Notes: a model not told the origin generated them from the sequence alone. 52,908 nucleotides of DNA from Cryobacterium shii (GCF_004402595.1 NZ_SOFY01000014.1:129758-182665); one strand, 5' to 3'; counted from the stretch's first letter, positions 41,773 to 52,744 are shown. Numbers and translations: made by a program.

Positions 41773-42881
41773 GCGTCGGAACGGCGTCGAAGGCGCTGCG
41801 TCTGGACATCCGTCACCGCCGGGTGCGCGCCCGGCTCGACCTCGACCTGGAGCACCCCGGCATCACGGTGCTGTTCGGACCGTCGGGGGCGGGCAAGACC
41901 ACGATCATCCGTTGCCTGGCCGGCCTCGACCGGATCAGCTCCGGCACGATCACCCTCGGGCCGACGCTGTGGGACGACGGCGGCCGCACGTTCGTGCCGG
42001 CCCGGCGCCGCAACGTCGGCTACCTCTTCCAGGACCTGGCCTTGTTCCCGCACCTCAATGTGGCCGAGAACGTCGGCTACGGCCTGAAACGGATGCCGCG
42101 GGCGTCGCGTCAGGCGATCATCGACGACGCCCTGCGCACGGCCGAGGTGCCCGGTTTCCAGGAGCGGATCGTCGCGGAACTCTCCGGCGGCGAGGCCCAG
42201 CGGGTCGCACTCGCCCGTGCCATCGCGCCCCGGCCCGACGTGCTGCTGCTGGACGAACCCCTCGCCGGCCTGGACGACCCGACCCGGCTGCGGCTGCGCT
42301 CGGAACTCCGCCGGCTCATCCTGCACGCCGGGATCCCGGCTCTGGTCGTGACCCATGACCGGGACGAGGCCCTCGCCCTGGCCGACCAGCTCGTCGTGCT
42401 CATCGACGGCGCCGTGCACCAGACCGGCCCCCCGGCCGAGGTCTTCGACCGCCCCGCTGACGCGATGGTGGCGCGGGTCGTCGGCATGGACACGATCAGC
42501 CCGGCCCGGGTCGTGTCGGTCGACCGCGGCACCGTGCGGCTGCGGGTGGGGGAGGCGAGCGTCGTCGCCGACCTGCCGTCGTGGCGCCGGCATCCGCTGG
42601 CCGCGGGGGAGGCGGTGGCGGTCTGCCTGCGCGGCGGCGACGTCGGACTCCGCGCGGATCCGGGTTCCGCGGCGCCCCCGGACACCAACTCGCTGCCCGC
42701 CGTCGTGACGGGAATCATCGAGGAGGCCTCCCTGATCCGGGTGCAGGTGGATGCCGGTTTCCCGCTGGTCTGTTTCCTCACCCGACGCGAGCTCCAGGCG
42801 CTCGGCCTCACGGGGGGTTCCCGTGTGCTGGTCCTGGTGCATCGCCGGTCGGTGCACCTGGCCGAGCTCGCTCCGCAATAA
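41769..42881 (+). CDS. modC: molybdate ABC transporter ATP-binding protein
   Basis: 370 aa. Walker A GPSGAGKT (37-44), Q-loop FQDLALFPHL, signature LSGGEAQRVALARAI and Walker B VLLLDEPLAGLD. The C-terminal third (about 290-366) is a TOBE/Mop molybdate-binding domain. GTG 41769 overlaps the modB stop. Last gene of the mod operon. Confidence 0.93.
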   Translation: MSVGTASKALRLDIRHRRVRARLDLDLEHPGITVLFGPSGAGKTTIIRCLAGLDRISSGTITLGPTLWDDGGRTFVPARRRNVGYLFQDLALFPHLNVAENVGYGLKRMPRASRQAIIDDALRTAEVPGFQERIVAELSGGEAQRVALARAIAPRPDVLLLDEPLAGLDDPTRLRLRSELRRLILHAGIPALVVTHDRDEALALADQLVVLIDGAVHQTGPPAEVFDRPADAMVARVVGMDTISPARVVSVDRGTVRLRVGEASVVADLPSWRRHPLAAGEAVAVCLRGGDVGLRADPGSAAPPDTNSLPAVVTGIIEEASLIRVQVDAGFPLVCFLTRRELQALGLTGGSRVLVLVHRRSVHLAELAPQ

Positions 42882-42917
42882 TATGGTCCGGTACCCAACG
42901 GAACGGAAACCTCCCGC

Positions 42918-44453
42918 ATGAGCGTCTGGCGCACCAAGAGCATCGAAGCCTCCATGGCCGACTCCGAGGAGAAGGGCCACAGCCTCAAACGCACGCTGGG
43001 CACCTGGGACCTCATGATCATGGGCGTGGCCGTCGCGGTCGGCGCCGGGATCTTCTCGGTCGGCGCGAAGGCGGCCGGCAGCTACGCCGGGCCATCCGTC
43101 ACCCTGGCGTTCCTCCTCGCCGCGGTCACCTGCGCGCTCGCCATCATGTGTTACGCGGAGTTCGCCTCGGCGGTTCCCGTGGCCGGCTCGGCGTACACGT
43201 TCACCTACGCCACCCTGGGCGAGCTGCTCGCCTGGATCATCGGCTGGGACCTCATCCTCGAGATGCTGACCGCCGCCGCCGTGATCGCCAAGTACTGGGG
43301 CATCTACCTCAGCGAGGTCTTCAAGCTCTGGAACTGGGATGTCCCGGCCACGATCCCGGTGTTCGGCCTGCAGGTGAGCTGGGGCGCGTTCGTCATCGTC
43401 GCCATCTTCACCACCCTCCTGGTGCTGGGCACGAAACTGTCCGCCCGGGTGGCCAGCGTCTTCACCATCCTCAAGGTCGCGATCGTCGTGTTCGTGATCG
43501 TCGTCGGCGCCTTCTTCATCAAGCCGGAGAACTACACGCCGTTCATCCCGAAGTCGGTGCCGTCGACTGGCGGTGCGGGCGACGTCTGGATGCAGTCGCT
43601 GTTCTCGTTCATGACCGGCGCGCAGCCGGCCCAGTACGGCCTGTTCGGCCTGCTTGCCGGTGCCTCGTTGGTCTTCTTCGCCTTCATCGGGTTCGACGTC
43701 GTCGCCACCAGCGCCGAAGAAGTGAAGAACCCGCAGAAGACCCTGCCGCGCGGCATCTTCGCCGGCCTGGCCATCGTCACGGTGCTCTACCTCGGCGTCA
43801 GCCTCGTGCTCACCGGCATGGTGCCCTACACCGTGCTGGCCGACGACCCGAACGCCTCCCTGGCGACGGCGTTCGTCTCCGTCGGCGCCGGCTGGGCCGC
43901 CCAGGTCATCTCCGTCGGCATCCTGATCGGACTCACCACCGTGATCATGGTGCTGCTGCTCGGCCTGTCCCGCGTGCTCTTCGCGATGAGCCGCGACGGC
44001 CTGCTGCCCCGCGGGCTCAGCGTCACCTCCGCCAAGCGCGGCACCCCGGCGCGCGTGCAGATCATCGCCGGCACCGCCGTCGCGCTGATCGCCGGGTTCA
44101 CCGACGTGGGCGTGCTCGAAGAGATGATCAACATCGGCACGCTCTCCGCCTTCGTGCTGGTCAGCATCGCCGTGGTCGTGCTGCGCAAGAAGCGCCCCGA
44201 CCTGCCGCGGGCGTTCAAGGTGCCGTTCTCGCCGTACCTGCCGATCCTGTCGGCCGCGCTCTGCTTCTGGCTGATGCTCAACCTCACGACGCTCACCTGG
44301 GTGCGCTTCGCGGTCTGGCTCGCGATCGGCCTCGCCGTGTACTTCCTCTACGGCCGTCGCCACTCGGTGGTCGGGATCGAGGCGAAGCGCGTCTTCGACG
44401 CCACCTTCCGCGAAGAGGTCATCCGCGAAGAACGGGCCACGCTGGGCAAGTAG
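42918..44453 (+). CDS. APC-family amino-acid permease (CAT-like)
   Basis: 511 aa, about 12-14 membrane helices. LKRTLGTWDLMIMGVAVAVGAGIFSVGAKAA is the conserved first helix with the GxGIF substrate loop. FFAFIGFDVVATSAEEVKNPQKTLPRGI is the YfnA/CAT signature. Probably takes up cationic or branched amino acids. Own promoter region in the 36-bp gap after modC is not obvious. ATG 42918 is preceded by GGAAACC. Confidence 0.87.
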   Translation: MSVWRTKSIEASMADSEEKGHSLKRTLGTWDLMIMGVAVAVGAGIFSVGAKAAGSYAGPSVTLAFLLAAVTCALAIMCYAEFASAVPVAGSAYTFTYATLGELLAWIIGWDLILEMLTAAAVIAKYWGIYLSEVFKLWNWDVPATIPVFGLQVSWGAFVIVAIFTTLLVLGTKLSARVASVFTILKVAIVVFVIVVGAFFIKPENYTPFIPKSVPSTGGAGDVWMQSLFSFMTGAQPAQYGLFGLLAGASLVFFAFIGFDVVATSAEEVKNPQKTLPRGIFAGLAIVTVLYLGVSLVLTGMVPYTVLADDPNASLATAFVSVGAGWAAQVISVGILIGLTTVIMVLLLGLSRVLFAMSRDGLLPRGLSVTSAKRGTPARVQIIAGTAVALIAGFTDVGVLEEMINIGTLSAFVLVSIAVVVLRKKRPDLPRAFKVPFSPYLPILSAALCFWLMLNLTTLTWVRFAVWLAIGLAVYFLYGRRHSVVGIEAKRVFDATFREEVIREERATLGK

Positions 44454-44535
44454 CGCCCGCGCCCGCCGCGCATCGCCCCGACTGCCGTTCGGCGGATGGG
44501 GTGGAAGCCCAGCCGGGATCGGGGAGGATGGAGCC

Positions 44536-45000
44536 ATGCTGCACCGCCATCCCGTCCTGTCCTCGGCCACGCTCGCCTATCTGGCGTTCGTGGGCTGGGT
44601 GACGCTCGGGCCGCAGCCGCTCAACACGTCCAACAACGGCTGGCTGCTGCGCGCGCTCGGGTTCTTCGCCCGGCACGACTCCACCGACTGGATCACCTAC
44701 GGCCGGGTCGAGTTCGCCGCCAACATCGGCATGTTCATCCCGATCGGCGTCTTCCTGGTGCTCCTCTTCGGCCGTCGCCAGTGGTGGCTGGCGATCGTCG
44801 TGGGCGTCGCCCTCACCTGCTCGATCGAGTTCACCCAGCAGTTCCTGCCGACCCGCTACCCGGATCTCCGCGATCTGGTCGCCAACACTGCCGGCGCGGT
44901 CCTCGGGGTGCTGGTCGCCCTGGTCATCACGGCCTGGAAGATCGTGCCCCGCAAGACGGATGCCGCCGGCCGGGCGGCATCCGTCGGCTACAGCCGGTAG
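44536..45000 (+). CDS. VanZ-family membrane protein
   Basis: 154 aa with four hydrophobic segments. VGWVTLGPQPLNT, EFAANIGMFIPIGVFLVLLF, SIEFTQQFLPTRYPDLRDLVANTAGAVLG are the VanZ-like pattern; VanZ confers low-level teicoplanin resistance in enterococci, but most homologs have no known role. GGAGG lies just upstream of ATG 44536. Its stop is 3 bp from the convergent glucosidase stop and inside a duplicated 14-bp sequence. Confidence 0.83.
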   Translation: MLHRHPVLSSATLAYLAFVGWVTLGPQPLNTSNNGWLLRALGFFARHDSTDWITYGRVEFAANIGMFIPIGVFLVLLFGRRQWWLAIVVGVALTCSIEFTQQFLPTRYPDLRDLVANTAGAVLGVLVALVITAWKIVPRKTDAAGRAASVGYSR

Positions 45001-45016
45001 CAGCTACAGCCGGTAG
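44987..45016. repeat. 14-bp direct repeat at two convergent stop codons
   Basis: GCTACAGCCGGTAG at 44987-45000 ends VanZ with its TAG; the second copy, 45003-45016, encodes the last codons of the glucosidase on the other strand. The period is 16 bp. Confidence 0.85.
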
Positions 45017-46725
45017 AGGCGCGCTTCCCAGGGTCGAAGGGTCGTCTCCGTGGGGTGGGCGGCGGCATCCGGATCGGCCGGGTAGTTGGCCAGGACCAGC
45101 TCCGCGCCGGAGACGTCCGCCGGCAGTGGGCCGGACAGCGGTGCGTCCGAGGCGTTCGCGACGACGAGAAGTGTCTCGTCGCCGAGCGTACGTGTGAAGG
45201 CATACAGGGCCTCGTGGTCGGGTTCCAGCAGGGCGAAGTCGCCGAGGGCGACGACCTCGCTCTCGTGCCGCAGCTCGATCAGGGACTGGTAGAAGCGGAA
45301 AATGCTGCGCTCGGTGGAGAGGTCGGCGGCGACATTGATGTCCGCGCTGTTCGGGTTGACCGCCAGCCACGGCGTTCCGGTGGTGAAGCCCGCCTGCGGG
45401 GAGGCATCCCACTGCATCGGGGTGCGGGCGTTGTCCCGGCCCATGGTCTGCACCCCGGCGAGGACGGTGCCGGGGTCGAGGTCGAAGTCCTCCACGGCCT
45501 CGCGGTAGTGGTTCAGTGATTCGAGGTCGCGGTAGTCGTGGATGAAGTCGAAGCGCACGTTCGTCATGCCGATCTCCTCGCCCTGGTAGATGTAGGGCGT
45601 GCCGCGGTGCAGGTGCAGCACCAGCGCCCAGAGCGTGGCCGACTCGTAACGATAGGTGGTGTCATTGCCGAAGCGCGACACCAGCCGGGGCTGGTCGTGG
45701 TTGTTCAGGTAGAGGCTGTTCCAGCCGGTGGCGGCGAGGCCGTCCTGCCAGCGGGAGAGGCTCTGCTTCAGTGCCGGCAGGTTGCGGGGCAGTACGTCGA
45801 ACTTGTGCTCGCCCTGGTCGAGGCCCACATGCTCGAACTGGAATATCATGTCCACTTCGTGCCGGGCCGGATCGGTGAACAGCAGGGCGTCGTCGGTGCT
45901 CACGCCCGGCATCTCGCCGACCGTGAGGTGCTCGCCCCGGCGGCCCTCGAAGACCTCGCGGTGCATCTCCTGCAGGAAGTCGTGGATCTGGGGTCCCATC
46001 GGGGAGCCGCCGCCGGTGGCCGCGGCCGGTCCGTCGACCAGCTCGACCCGCTTGGCGATGAAGTTGATCACGTCCATCCGGAAGCCGTCGACGCCGCGGT
46101 CGAGCCACCAGTTCATCATCGAGTAGACGGCCTGCCGCACCTCGGGGTTCTCCCAGTTGAGGTCGGGCTGCTGCTTCGCGAACAGGTGCAGGTAGTACTC
46201 ACCGGTCGTGTCGTCGAGGGTCCAGGCGGGTCCGCTGAAGGCGCTGCCCCAGCCGTTCGGGGCGCTCCCGTCGGCCTGGGGCTTCCGCCACCAGTACCAG
46301 TCGCGCTTCGGGTTCGTCAGCGAACTGCGGGACTCCTGGAACCAGGCGTGCTCGTCGCTGGTGTGGTTCACGACGAGGTCCATCACGATCTTGATGCCGC
46401 GTTCGTGCGCCTCGGCGAGCAGCAGGTCGAACTCGGCGAGGCTGCCGAAGACCGGCTCGATCTCCTGGTAGTCGCTGATGTCGTAGCCGTTGTCGTGCTG
46501 CGGCGAGGGGTAGACCGGGGAGAGCCAGACGGCGTCCACGCCGAGGTCGGCGAGGTAGTCCAGTTTCGAACGGATGCCGCCGAGGTCGCCGACCCCGTCG
46601 CCGTCGGAGTCGGCGAAGCTGCGGGGATACACCTGGTAGACGACCGCCTTCGTCCACCAGGGGGCACGGGCGGGCGCGTCACTGTCGGAGGCGGGCATCA
46701 CGGCCGTGGGAACGGGGTTTGTCAT
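45004..46725 (-). CDS. GH13 alpha-glucosidase / oligo-1,6-glucosidase
   Basis: 573 aa. Alpha-amylase-family TIM barrel with DLVVNHTSDEH (116-126), nucleophile Asp218 (DGFRMDV), acid/base Glu271 (VGEMPG) and Asp344 (NNHDQPR). WWTKAVVYQVYPRSFADSDGDGVGDLGGI at the start is typical of alpha-glucosidases, oligo-1,6-glucosidases and trehalose-6-phosphate hydrolases. No signal peptide, so it acts on imported di- or oligosaccharides. Divergent from the LLM gene at 46812. Confidence 0.9.
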   Translation of the reverse strand: MTNPVPTAVMPASDSDAPARAPWWTKAVVYQVYPRSFADSDGDGVGDLGGIRSKLDYLADLGVDAVWLSPVYPSPQHDNGYDISDYQEIEPVFGSLAEFDLLLAEAHERGIKIVMDLVVNHTSDEHAWFQESRSSLTNPKRDWYWWRKPQADGSAPNGWGSAFSGPAWTLDDTTGEYYLHLFAKQQPDLNWENPEVRQAVYSMMNWWLDRGVDGFRMDVINFIAKRVELVDGPAAATGGGSPMGPQIHDFLQEMHREVFEGRRGEHLTVGEMPGVSTDDALLFTDPARHEVDMIFQFEHVGLDQGEHKFDVLPRNLPALKQSLSRWQDGLAATGWNSLYLNNHDQPRLVSRFGNDTTYRYESATLWALVLHLHRGTPYIYQGEEIGMTNVRFDFIHDYRDLESLNHYREAVEDFDLDPGTVLAGVQTMGRDNARTPMQWDASPQAGFTTGTPWLAVNPNSADINVAADLSTERSIFRFYQSLIELRHESEVVALGDFALLEPDHEALYAFTRTLGDETLLVVANASDAPLSGPLPADVSGAELVLANYPADPDAAAHPTETTLRPWEARLYRL

Positions 46726-46811
46726 GTCCCGATCCTGTCATGGCACCCTGGAAGGAATAGGATCGGTGCCTGTTCGTGCGCCGTTTTCGGGTGCTGAGAG
46801 TGAGGCTGCAG

Positions 46812-47945
46812 ATGCAATTCGGAATCTTCACCGTCGGTGACCTGACGGCCAACCCGACGACCGGCCGAACCCCCACCGAGCACGAGCGCATCACGGCCAT
46901 GGTCGCCATCGCCCGGAAGGCCGAAGAGGTCGGACTCGACGTCTTCGCCGCCGGCGAGCACCACAACCCGCCGTTCGTGCCCTCGTCGCCCACGACCCTG
47001 CTCGGCTACATCGCCGCGCAGACCGAGCGCATCATCCTTTCCACGGCGACCACGCTGATCACGACCAACGACCCGGTCAAGATCGCCGAAGACTTCGCCA
47101 TGCTGCAGCACCTCTCCGGCGGGCGGGTCGACCTGATGCTCGGCCGCGGCAACACCGGCCCGGTATACCCGTGGTTCGGCCAGGACGTGCGGCAGGGCAT
47201 CCCGCTGGCCCTGGAGAACTACGCGCTGCTCCGCCGCCTCTGGCGCGAAGACGTCGTGGACTGGGAGGGCCAGTTCCGCACCCCGCTGCAGGGGTTCCAG
47301 TCGACGCCGCGCCCCCTCGACGGCGTGCCGCCCTTCGTCTGGCACGCCAGCATCCGCAGCCCGGAAATCGCCGAGCAGGCCGCGTTCTACGGCGACGGCT
47401 TCTTCGCCAACAACATCTTCTGGCCCAGGGAGCACTACGCGAAGCTGATCGGCCTCTACCGGTCCCGGTTCGAGCACTACGGGCACGGCGCCGCCGATCA
47501 GGCCGTCGTCGGCCTCGGCGGCCAGTTCTTCGCCCGCACGAACTCGCAGGACGCCGTCACCGAGTTCCGCCCCTACTTCGACAACGCCCCGGTCTACGGC
47601 CACGGGCCGAGCCTCGAGGACTTCACCGAGCAGACCCCGCTCACCGTGGGCAGCCCGCAGCAGATCATCGACCGCTACGCGGGCATGCGCGACTACTTCG
47701 GCGACTACCAGCGCCAGCTGTTCCTGATCGACCACGCCGGGCTGCCGCTGAAGACCGTGCTCGAGCAGCTCGACATCCTCGGCGGCCAGATCGTGCCCGT
47801 GCTCCGCCGCGAGCTGGCGGCCAACCGTCCGGCGCACGTGCCCGACGCCCCCACGCACGCCTCCCTGAAGGCCGCCGCCCTGAAGTCCGCGTCCCTGACG
47901 GCCGCCCCGGCCCACCCCGAGCCCGCCACCCTCGCCGAGCGGTGA
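46812..47945 (+). CDS. LLM-class flavin-dependent oxidoreductase
   Basis: 377-aa luciferase-like monooxygenase. MQFGIFTVGDL start, LDVFAAGEHHNPPFVPSSPTTLLGYIAAQTERI, TTNDPVKIAEDFAMLQHLSGGRVDLMLGRGNTGPVYPWFG and VWHASIRSPEIAEQAAFYGDGFF are well conserved in FMN-dependent members. ATG 46812 is chosen for its GTGAGG upstream and family length. The C-terminal tail has three degenerate 15-bp repeats (ASLKA/AALKS/ASLTA, 47859-47903). Substrate unknown. Confidence 0.87.
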   Translation: MQFGIFTVGDLTANPTTGRTPTEHERITAMVAIARKAEEVGLDVFAAGEHHNPPFVPSSPTTLLGYIAAQTERIILSTATTLITTNDPVKIAEDFAMLQHLSGGRVDLMLGRGNTGPVYPWFGQDVRQGIPLALENYALLRRLWREDVVDWEGQFRTPLQGFQSTPRPLDGVPPFVWHASIRSPEIAEQAAFYGDGFFANNIFWPREHYAKLIGLYRSRFEHYGHGAADQAVVGLGGQFFARTNSQDAVTEFRPYFDNAPVYGHGPSLEDFTEQTPLTVGSPQQIIDRYAGMRDYFGDYQRQLFLIDHAGLPLKTVLEQLDILGGQIVPVLRRELAANRPAHVPDAPTHASLKAAALKSASLTAAPAHPEPATLAER

Positions 47946-47986
47946 GTTGCGACCCACTTTTTCGCGAAAAAGCCAGCCGAACTCAC
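47942..47986. repeat. nested intergenic palindrome
   Basis: An outer 7-bp inverted repeat GTGAGTT / AACTCAC (47942-47948 and 47980-47986) encloses a perfect 16-bp palindrome CTTTTTCGCGAAAAAG at 47957-47972. The left arm overlaps the LLM stop codon. It may act as a bidirectional terminator-like hairpin or be a member of a dispersed GAGTT/AACTC palindrome family. Confidence 0.85.
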
Positions 47987-48089
47987 GGCTCGGTGGGGTG
48001 GGGCGCCTATTTTGGGCGGGGAGATTGGGCGCGGGATACTGGGAGTGCGGCGCGGAACGGATGCTCACGGGCCGCGGAAGCAGACGACC

Positions 48090-49067
48090 ATGAACCTCGC
48101 GCCCCCTGACGCCACGACGGATGCGCGCCGCGCCTTCTTCGACGCCCGCCCCGCTTCAGCCGCGGCCGTCGACCTCTCCGTGCGGATCGGCGGCCTCACC
48201 CTGGCCAACCCGGTGATGCCGGCCTCGGGCTGCTTCGGCCCCTCGCTCGGGCGGCTGATCCCGGTCACCGAGCTCGGCGCGGTCGTCACCAAGACTGTGT
48301 TCGGCACGCCCAGGGGCGGCAACCCGGCCCACCGGCTGACCGAGATCCGGGCCGGGATGGTGAACAGTGTCGGCATCCCGAGCCGCGGGGCGGCCGGCTA
48401 CCTGGCGCAGCAGCATCCGCACTACCAGGCCCTCGGCGTGCCCACGATCATCAGCGTGGGCGGCCACCGCCCGGGCGAGTACGCGCGGGTCGTGCGCGAC
48501 CTGGCCGGTTCCGGGGTCGCCTACGAGCTGAACGTCTCCTGCCCGAACCTCGACCGCCACGGCGCCGACATCGGCTCGGACCCGGATGCGATCCGGGAGG
48601 TCGTGCGCACGACCCGGCTCGAAACGGACAAGCCGTTGATCGTCAAGCTGCCCGTGCTGGTGTCGTCGATCGCGGACTGCGCCCTCGCGGCCGAGGAAGC
48701 CGGCGCCGACGCGGTCTGCGTGGCCAATTCCATCCCCGCGCTGCCGCTCGAGCGCTACACCCGAGCCCCCGCCCTCGGCAACGTCATCGGCGGCCTTTCC
48801 GGGCCGGGCATCCGCCCGATCGTGCTCCGCCTGGTCTGGCTGGCCTCCCGCGCGGTTCAGATCCCGGTGATCGCCTGCGGCGGCATCGAGACCGTCGACG
48901 ACGCCCTCGACTACTTCTCGGTCGGGGCCACCGCGATCCAGGTCGGCACGGCCAGCTTCGGGCGGCCCTTCGCCATGGTCGAGATCGTGCGCGCCCTGCA
49001 GGACCGCTGTCTCACCGACGGCGCCGGCGACATCAACGCCCTGATCGAACTCTGGAGAGCCGAATGA
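48090..49067 (+). CDS. pyrD: dihydroorotate dehydrogenase, class 1B catalytic subunit
   Basis: 325 aa. FMN TIM-barrel: LTLANPVMPASGCFG, SVGIPSRG, ELNVSCPNLDRHG with the catalytic Cys of class 1 enzymes, KLPVLVSSI, GGLSGPGIRPIVLRL and CGGIETVDDALDYF / VGTASF. Oxidises dihydroorotate in pyrimidine synthesis. Class 1B is assigned because the next gene is a PyrK-like electron-transfer subunit, overlapping by ATGA. ATG 48090 is chosen; the longer frame upstream has no homology. No other pyr gene is near, so a role in another dihydropyrimidine-like oxidation cannot be excluded. Confidence 0.85.
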   Translation: MNLAPPDATTDARRAFFDARPASAAAVDLSVRIGGLTLANPVMPASGCFGPSLGRLIPVTELGAVVTKTVFGTPRGGNPAHRLTEIRAGMVNSVGIPSRGAAGYLAQQHPHYQALGVPTIISVGGHRPGEYARVVRDLAGSGVAYELNVSCPNLDRHGADIGSDPDAIREVVRTTRLETDKPLIVKLPVLVSSIADCALAAEEAGADAVCVANSIPALPLERYTRAPALGNVIGGLSGPGIRPIVLRLVWLASRAVQIPVIACGGIETVDDALDYFSVGATAIQVGTASFGRPFAMVEIVRALQDRCLTDGAGDINALIELWRAE

Positions 49068-50029
49068 CCGTCACGCCGGAGCCGAGCACCACGCCGGAGC
49101 CGGCCGAAACCTCCCAGCTCGCCGCCCTTCGCCGCCAGCGCGAATTCGCCGCGGCCGACGAAGCGGCCATCGACGGTCTGCTCTCGGTGCGTCCGCCCGA
49201 ACGGATGCCCCGGCCCGAGCCGGTCTGGGACGACGCCCCGGTGCTGGTGCACGACATCGTGGGGGAGCGCTACCACTGGCTCGTGCTCGCCACCCGGACC
49301 ATCGCGGCGACCGCGCTGGCCGGCCAGTTCCTGATGATCACCGTGCCGCCGAAGGGAGGGGAGCGCATCCTGCTGCCCCGCCCGATGGCCATCCACCGCC
49401 GGCACCCGGAGCAGGGCACCGTCGAGGTCGTCTACGGCGTGGCCGGCCGCGGCACCACCGCGCTCGCCGACGTCGCCGTGGGGGAGCGCCTCCTGGTCAC
49501 CGGCCCGCTGGGACGCGGCTTCGAGTTCCCGGATGCCGCCCTCCCGACCGCGACCGGCGCGCAGCAGGCCCGCACGGCCCTGATGATCGGCCGGGGCGTC
49601 GGCGTCTGCGCCGTCATGGGCTCGGTCGAAGATGCCGCCCGGCTCGGCCTCAAGGCCACCGTCGTGGTCAGCGGCCGGTCCCGCGCCAACCTGATCGGCC
49701 TCGCCGACTGCGCCGAACTGGGTGCCGAGGTGATCCCGGTCACCGACGACGACGGAAGCAGCCGGATGCCCGCCCTCGCCGCACGGCTGCGCGCCCGGTT
49801 CGACGCGGGCCCGCCCGACGTGATCCTGGTCTGCGGCGCCGGCGTGCTCGCCCGCCTCGCCGCCGAACTCGGCGCCGAGTGGGGTGTGCCGGTGCAGGTC
49901 TCGCTGGAGGCCCACATGGCCTGCGGCCTCGGCTACTGCCACGGCTGCGCCGCGCCCGTGGCCACGGATCCCGCCGTCGAGGGGCCGCTGGTCTGCGTCG
50001 ACGGCCCGGTGTTCGACGCCGCACTCTAG
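49064..50029 (+). CDS. PyrK-like dihydroorotate dehydrogenase electron-transfer subunit
   Basis: 321 aa, longer than usual PyrK (about 260) because of a 45-residue Pro/Glu/Ala-rich N-terminal tail. FAD-binding barrel (about 60-165; LLPRPMAIHRR holds the flavin-binding R-P), Rossmann-like domain (about 180-275), and a C-terminal 2Fe-2S motif Cys287-x4-Cys292-x2-Cys295-x15-Cys311, the PyrK spacing. The usual Gly-rich GGGxGxAP is changed to GRGVGVCAV, so NAD binding may be altered. It forms a complex with the adjacent PyrD. Confidence 0.83.
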   Translation: MTVTPEPSTTPEPAETSQLAALRRQREFAAADEAAIDGLLSVRPPERMPRPEPVWDDAPVLVHDIVGERYHWLVLATRTIAATALAGQFLMITVPPKGGERILLPRPMAIHRRHPEQGTVEVVYGVAGRGTTALADVAVGERLLVTGPLGRGFEFPDAALPTATGAQQARTALMIGRGVGVCAVMGSVEDAARLGLKATVVVSGRSRANLIGLADCAELGAEVIPVTDDDGSSRMPALAARLRARFDAGPPDVILVCGAGVLARLAAELGAEWGVPVQVSLEAHMACGLGYCHGCAAPVATDPAVEGPLVCVDGPVFDAAL

Positions 50030-50306
50030 GACCCGGCCCGCAAACCCGGCAGTCTGAGCGTCTTCTGTTAGGCTTGAGGAGGTCAATCCGTGGATTGGCC
50101 GAGCACTAACGGAGCAGACCGGCAGCACGCTGGTCCTCGGTGGTGGTTTCCCAACTCGGTGGCAGCATCCGTTGTTGGTGAATTTCTACTGGTGGCCAGC
50201 AGCGCCCCTGTCCTGCTCCAAGTCCAACTCGCGCGCCATACGGGCAACCGAGTCTTCGTCGCCAGAATGGCGAGAAGCAAAAAAACAAAAAGGAGAGAAC
50301 CCCCAT
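50030..50306 (+). promoter_or_regulatory. pnp promoter and long leader
   Basis: 277 bp with no gene. TTAGGCT near 50070 could be a -10. Several small hairpins are possible, such as 50116-50134 (7-bp stem) and a CGCCA/TGGCG stem about 30 bp before the ribosome site. AAAAGGAGAG precedes the ATG. pnp leaders are autoregulated in E. coli; the structures here are unproven. Confidence 0.45.
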
Positions 50307-52580
<2,274 letters not shown>

Positions 52581-52628
52581 TCCGCTAGATCTGCCGACAA
52601 CCTCTCGCCAGGTTAGTCGGTAAGACGG

Positions 52629-52662
52629 AAAGCCCGTCCTGTTACGGCAGGGCGGGCTTTTT
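52629..52662 (+). terminator. intrinsic terminator after pnp
   Basis: 13-bp stem (52629-52641 / 52648-52660, one mismatch) AAAGCCCGTCCTG-type with a T5 run. Forty-eight bases after the pnp stop. Confidence 0.9.
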
Positions 52663-52677
52663 GCGCGCCCGGACGCA

Positions 52678-52744
52678 CCCCCCCCCTAGCTGGGGTCACA
52701 ACCCGTCCTAGTTGACGCCGTCGGCATCGCGCTAGCCTGCGCCC
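52678..52744 (+). promoter_or_regulatory. C9 tract and candidate leaderless promoter
   Basis: Nine Cs at 52678-52686, then TTGACG (52712-52717), a short 15-bp spacer, TAGCCT (52733-52738) and six bases to ATG 52745. The C-tract lies about 26 bp upstream of the -35. Confidence 0.4.

Noticed and set aside
41727..44570. 947-codon minus-strand open frame
   Set aside because: It is antisense to modC and the amino-acid permease, with His/Asp/Glu/Arg-rich low-complexity sequence and no known domain.
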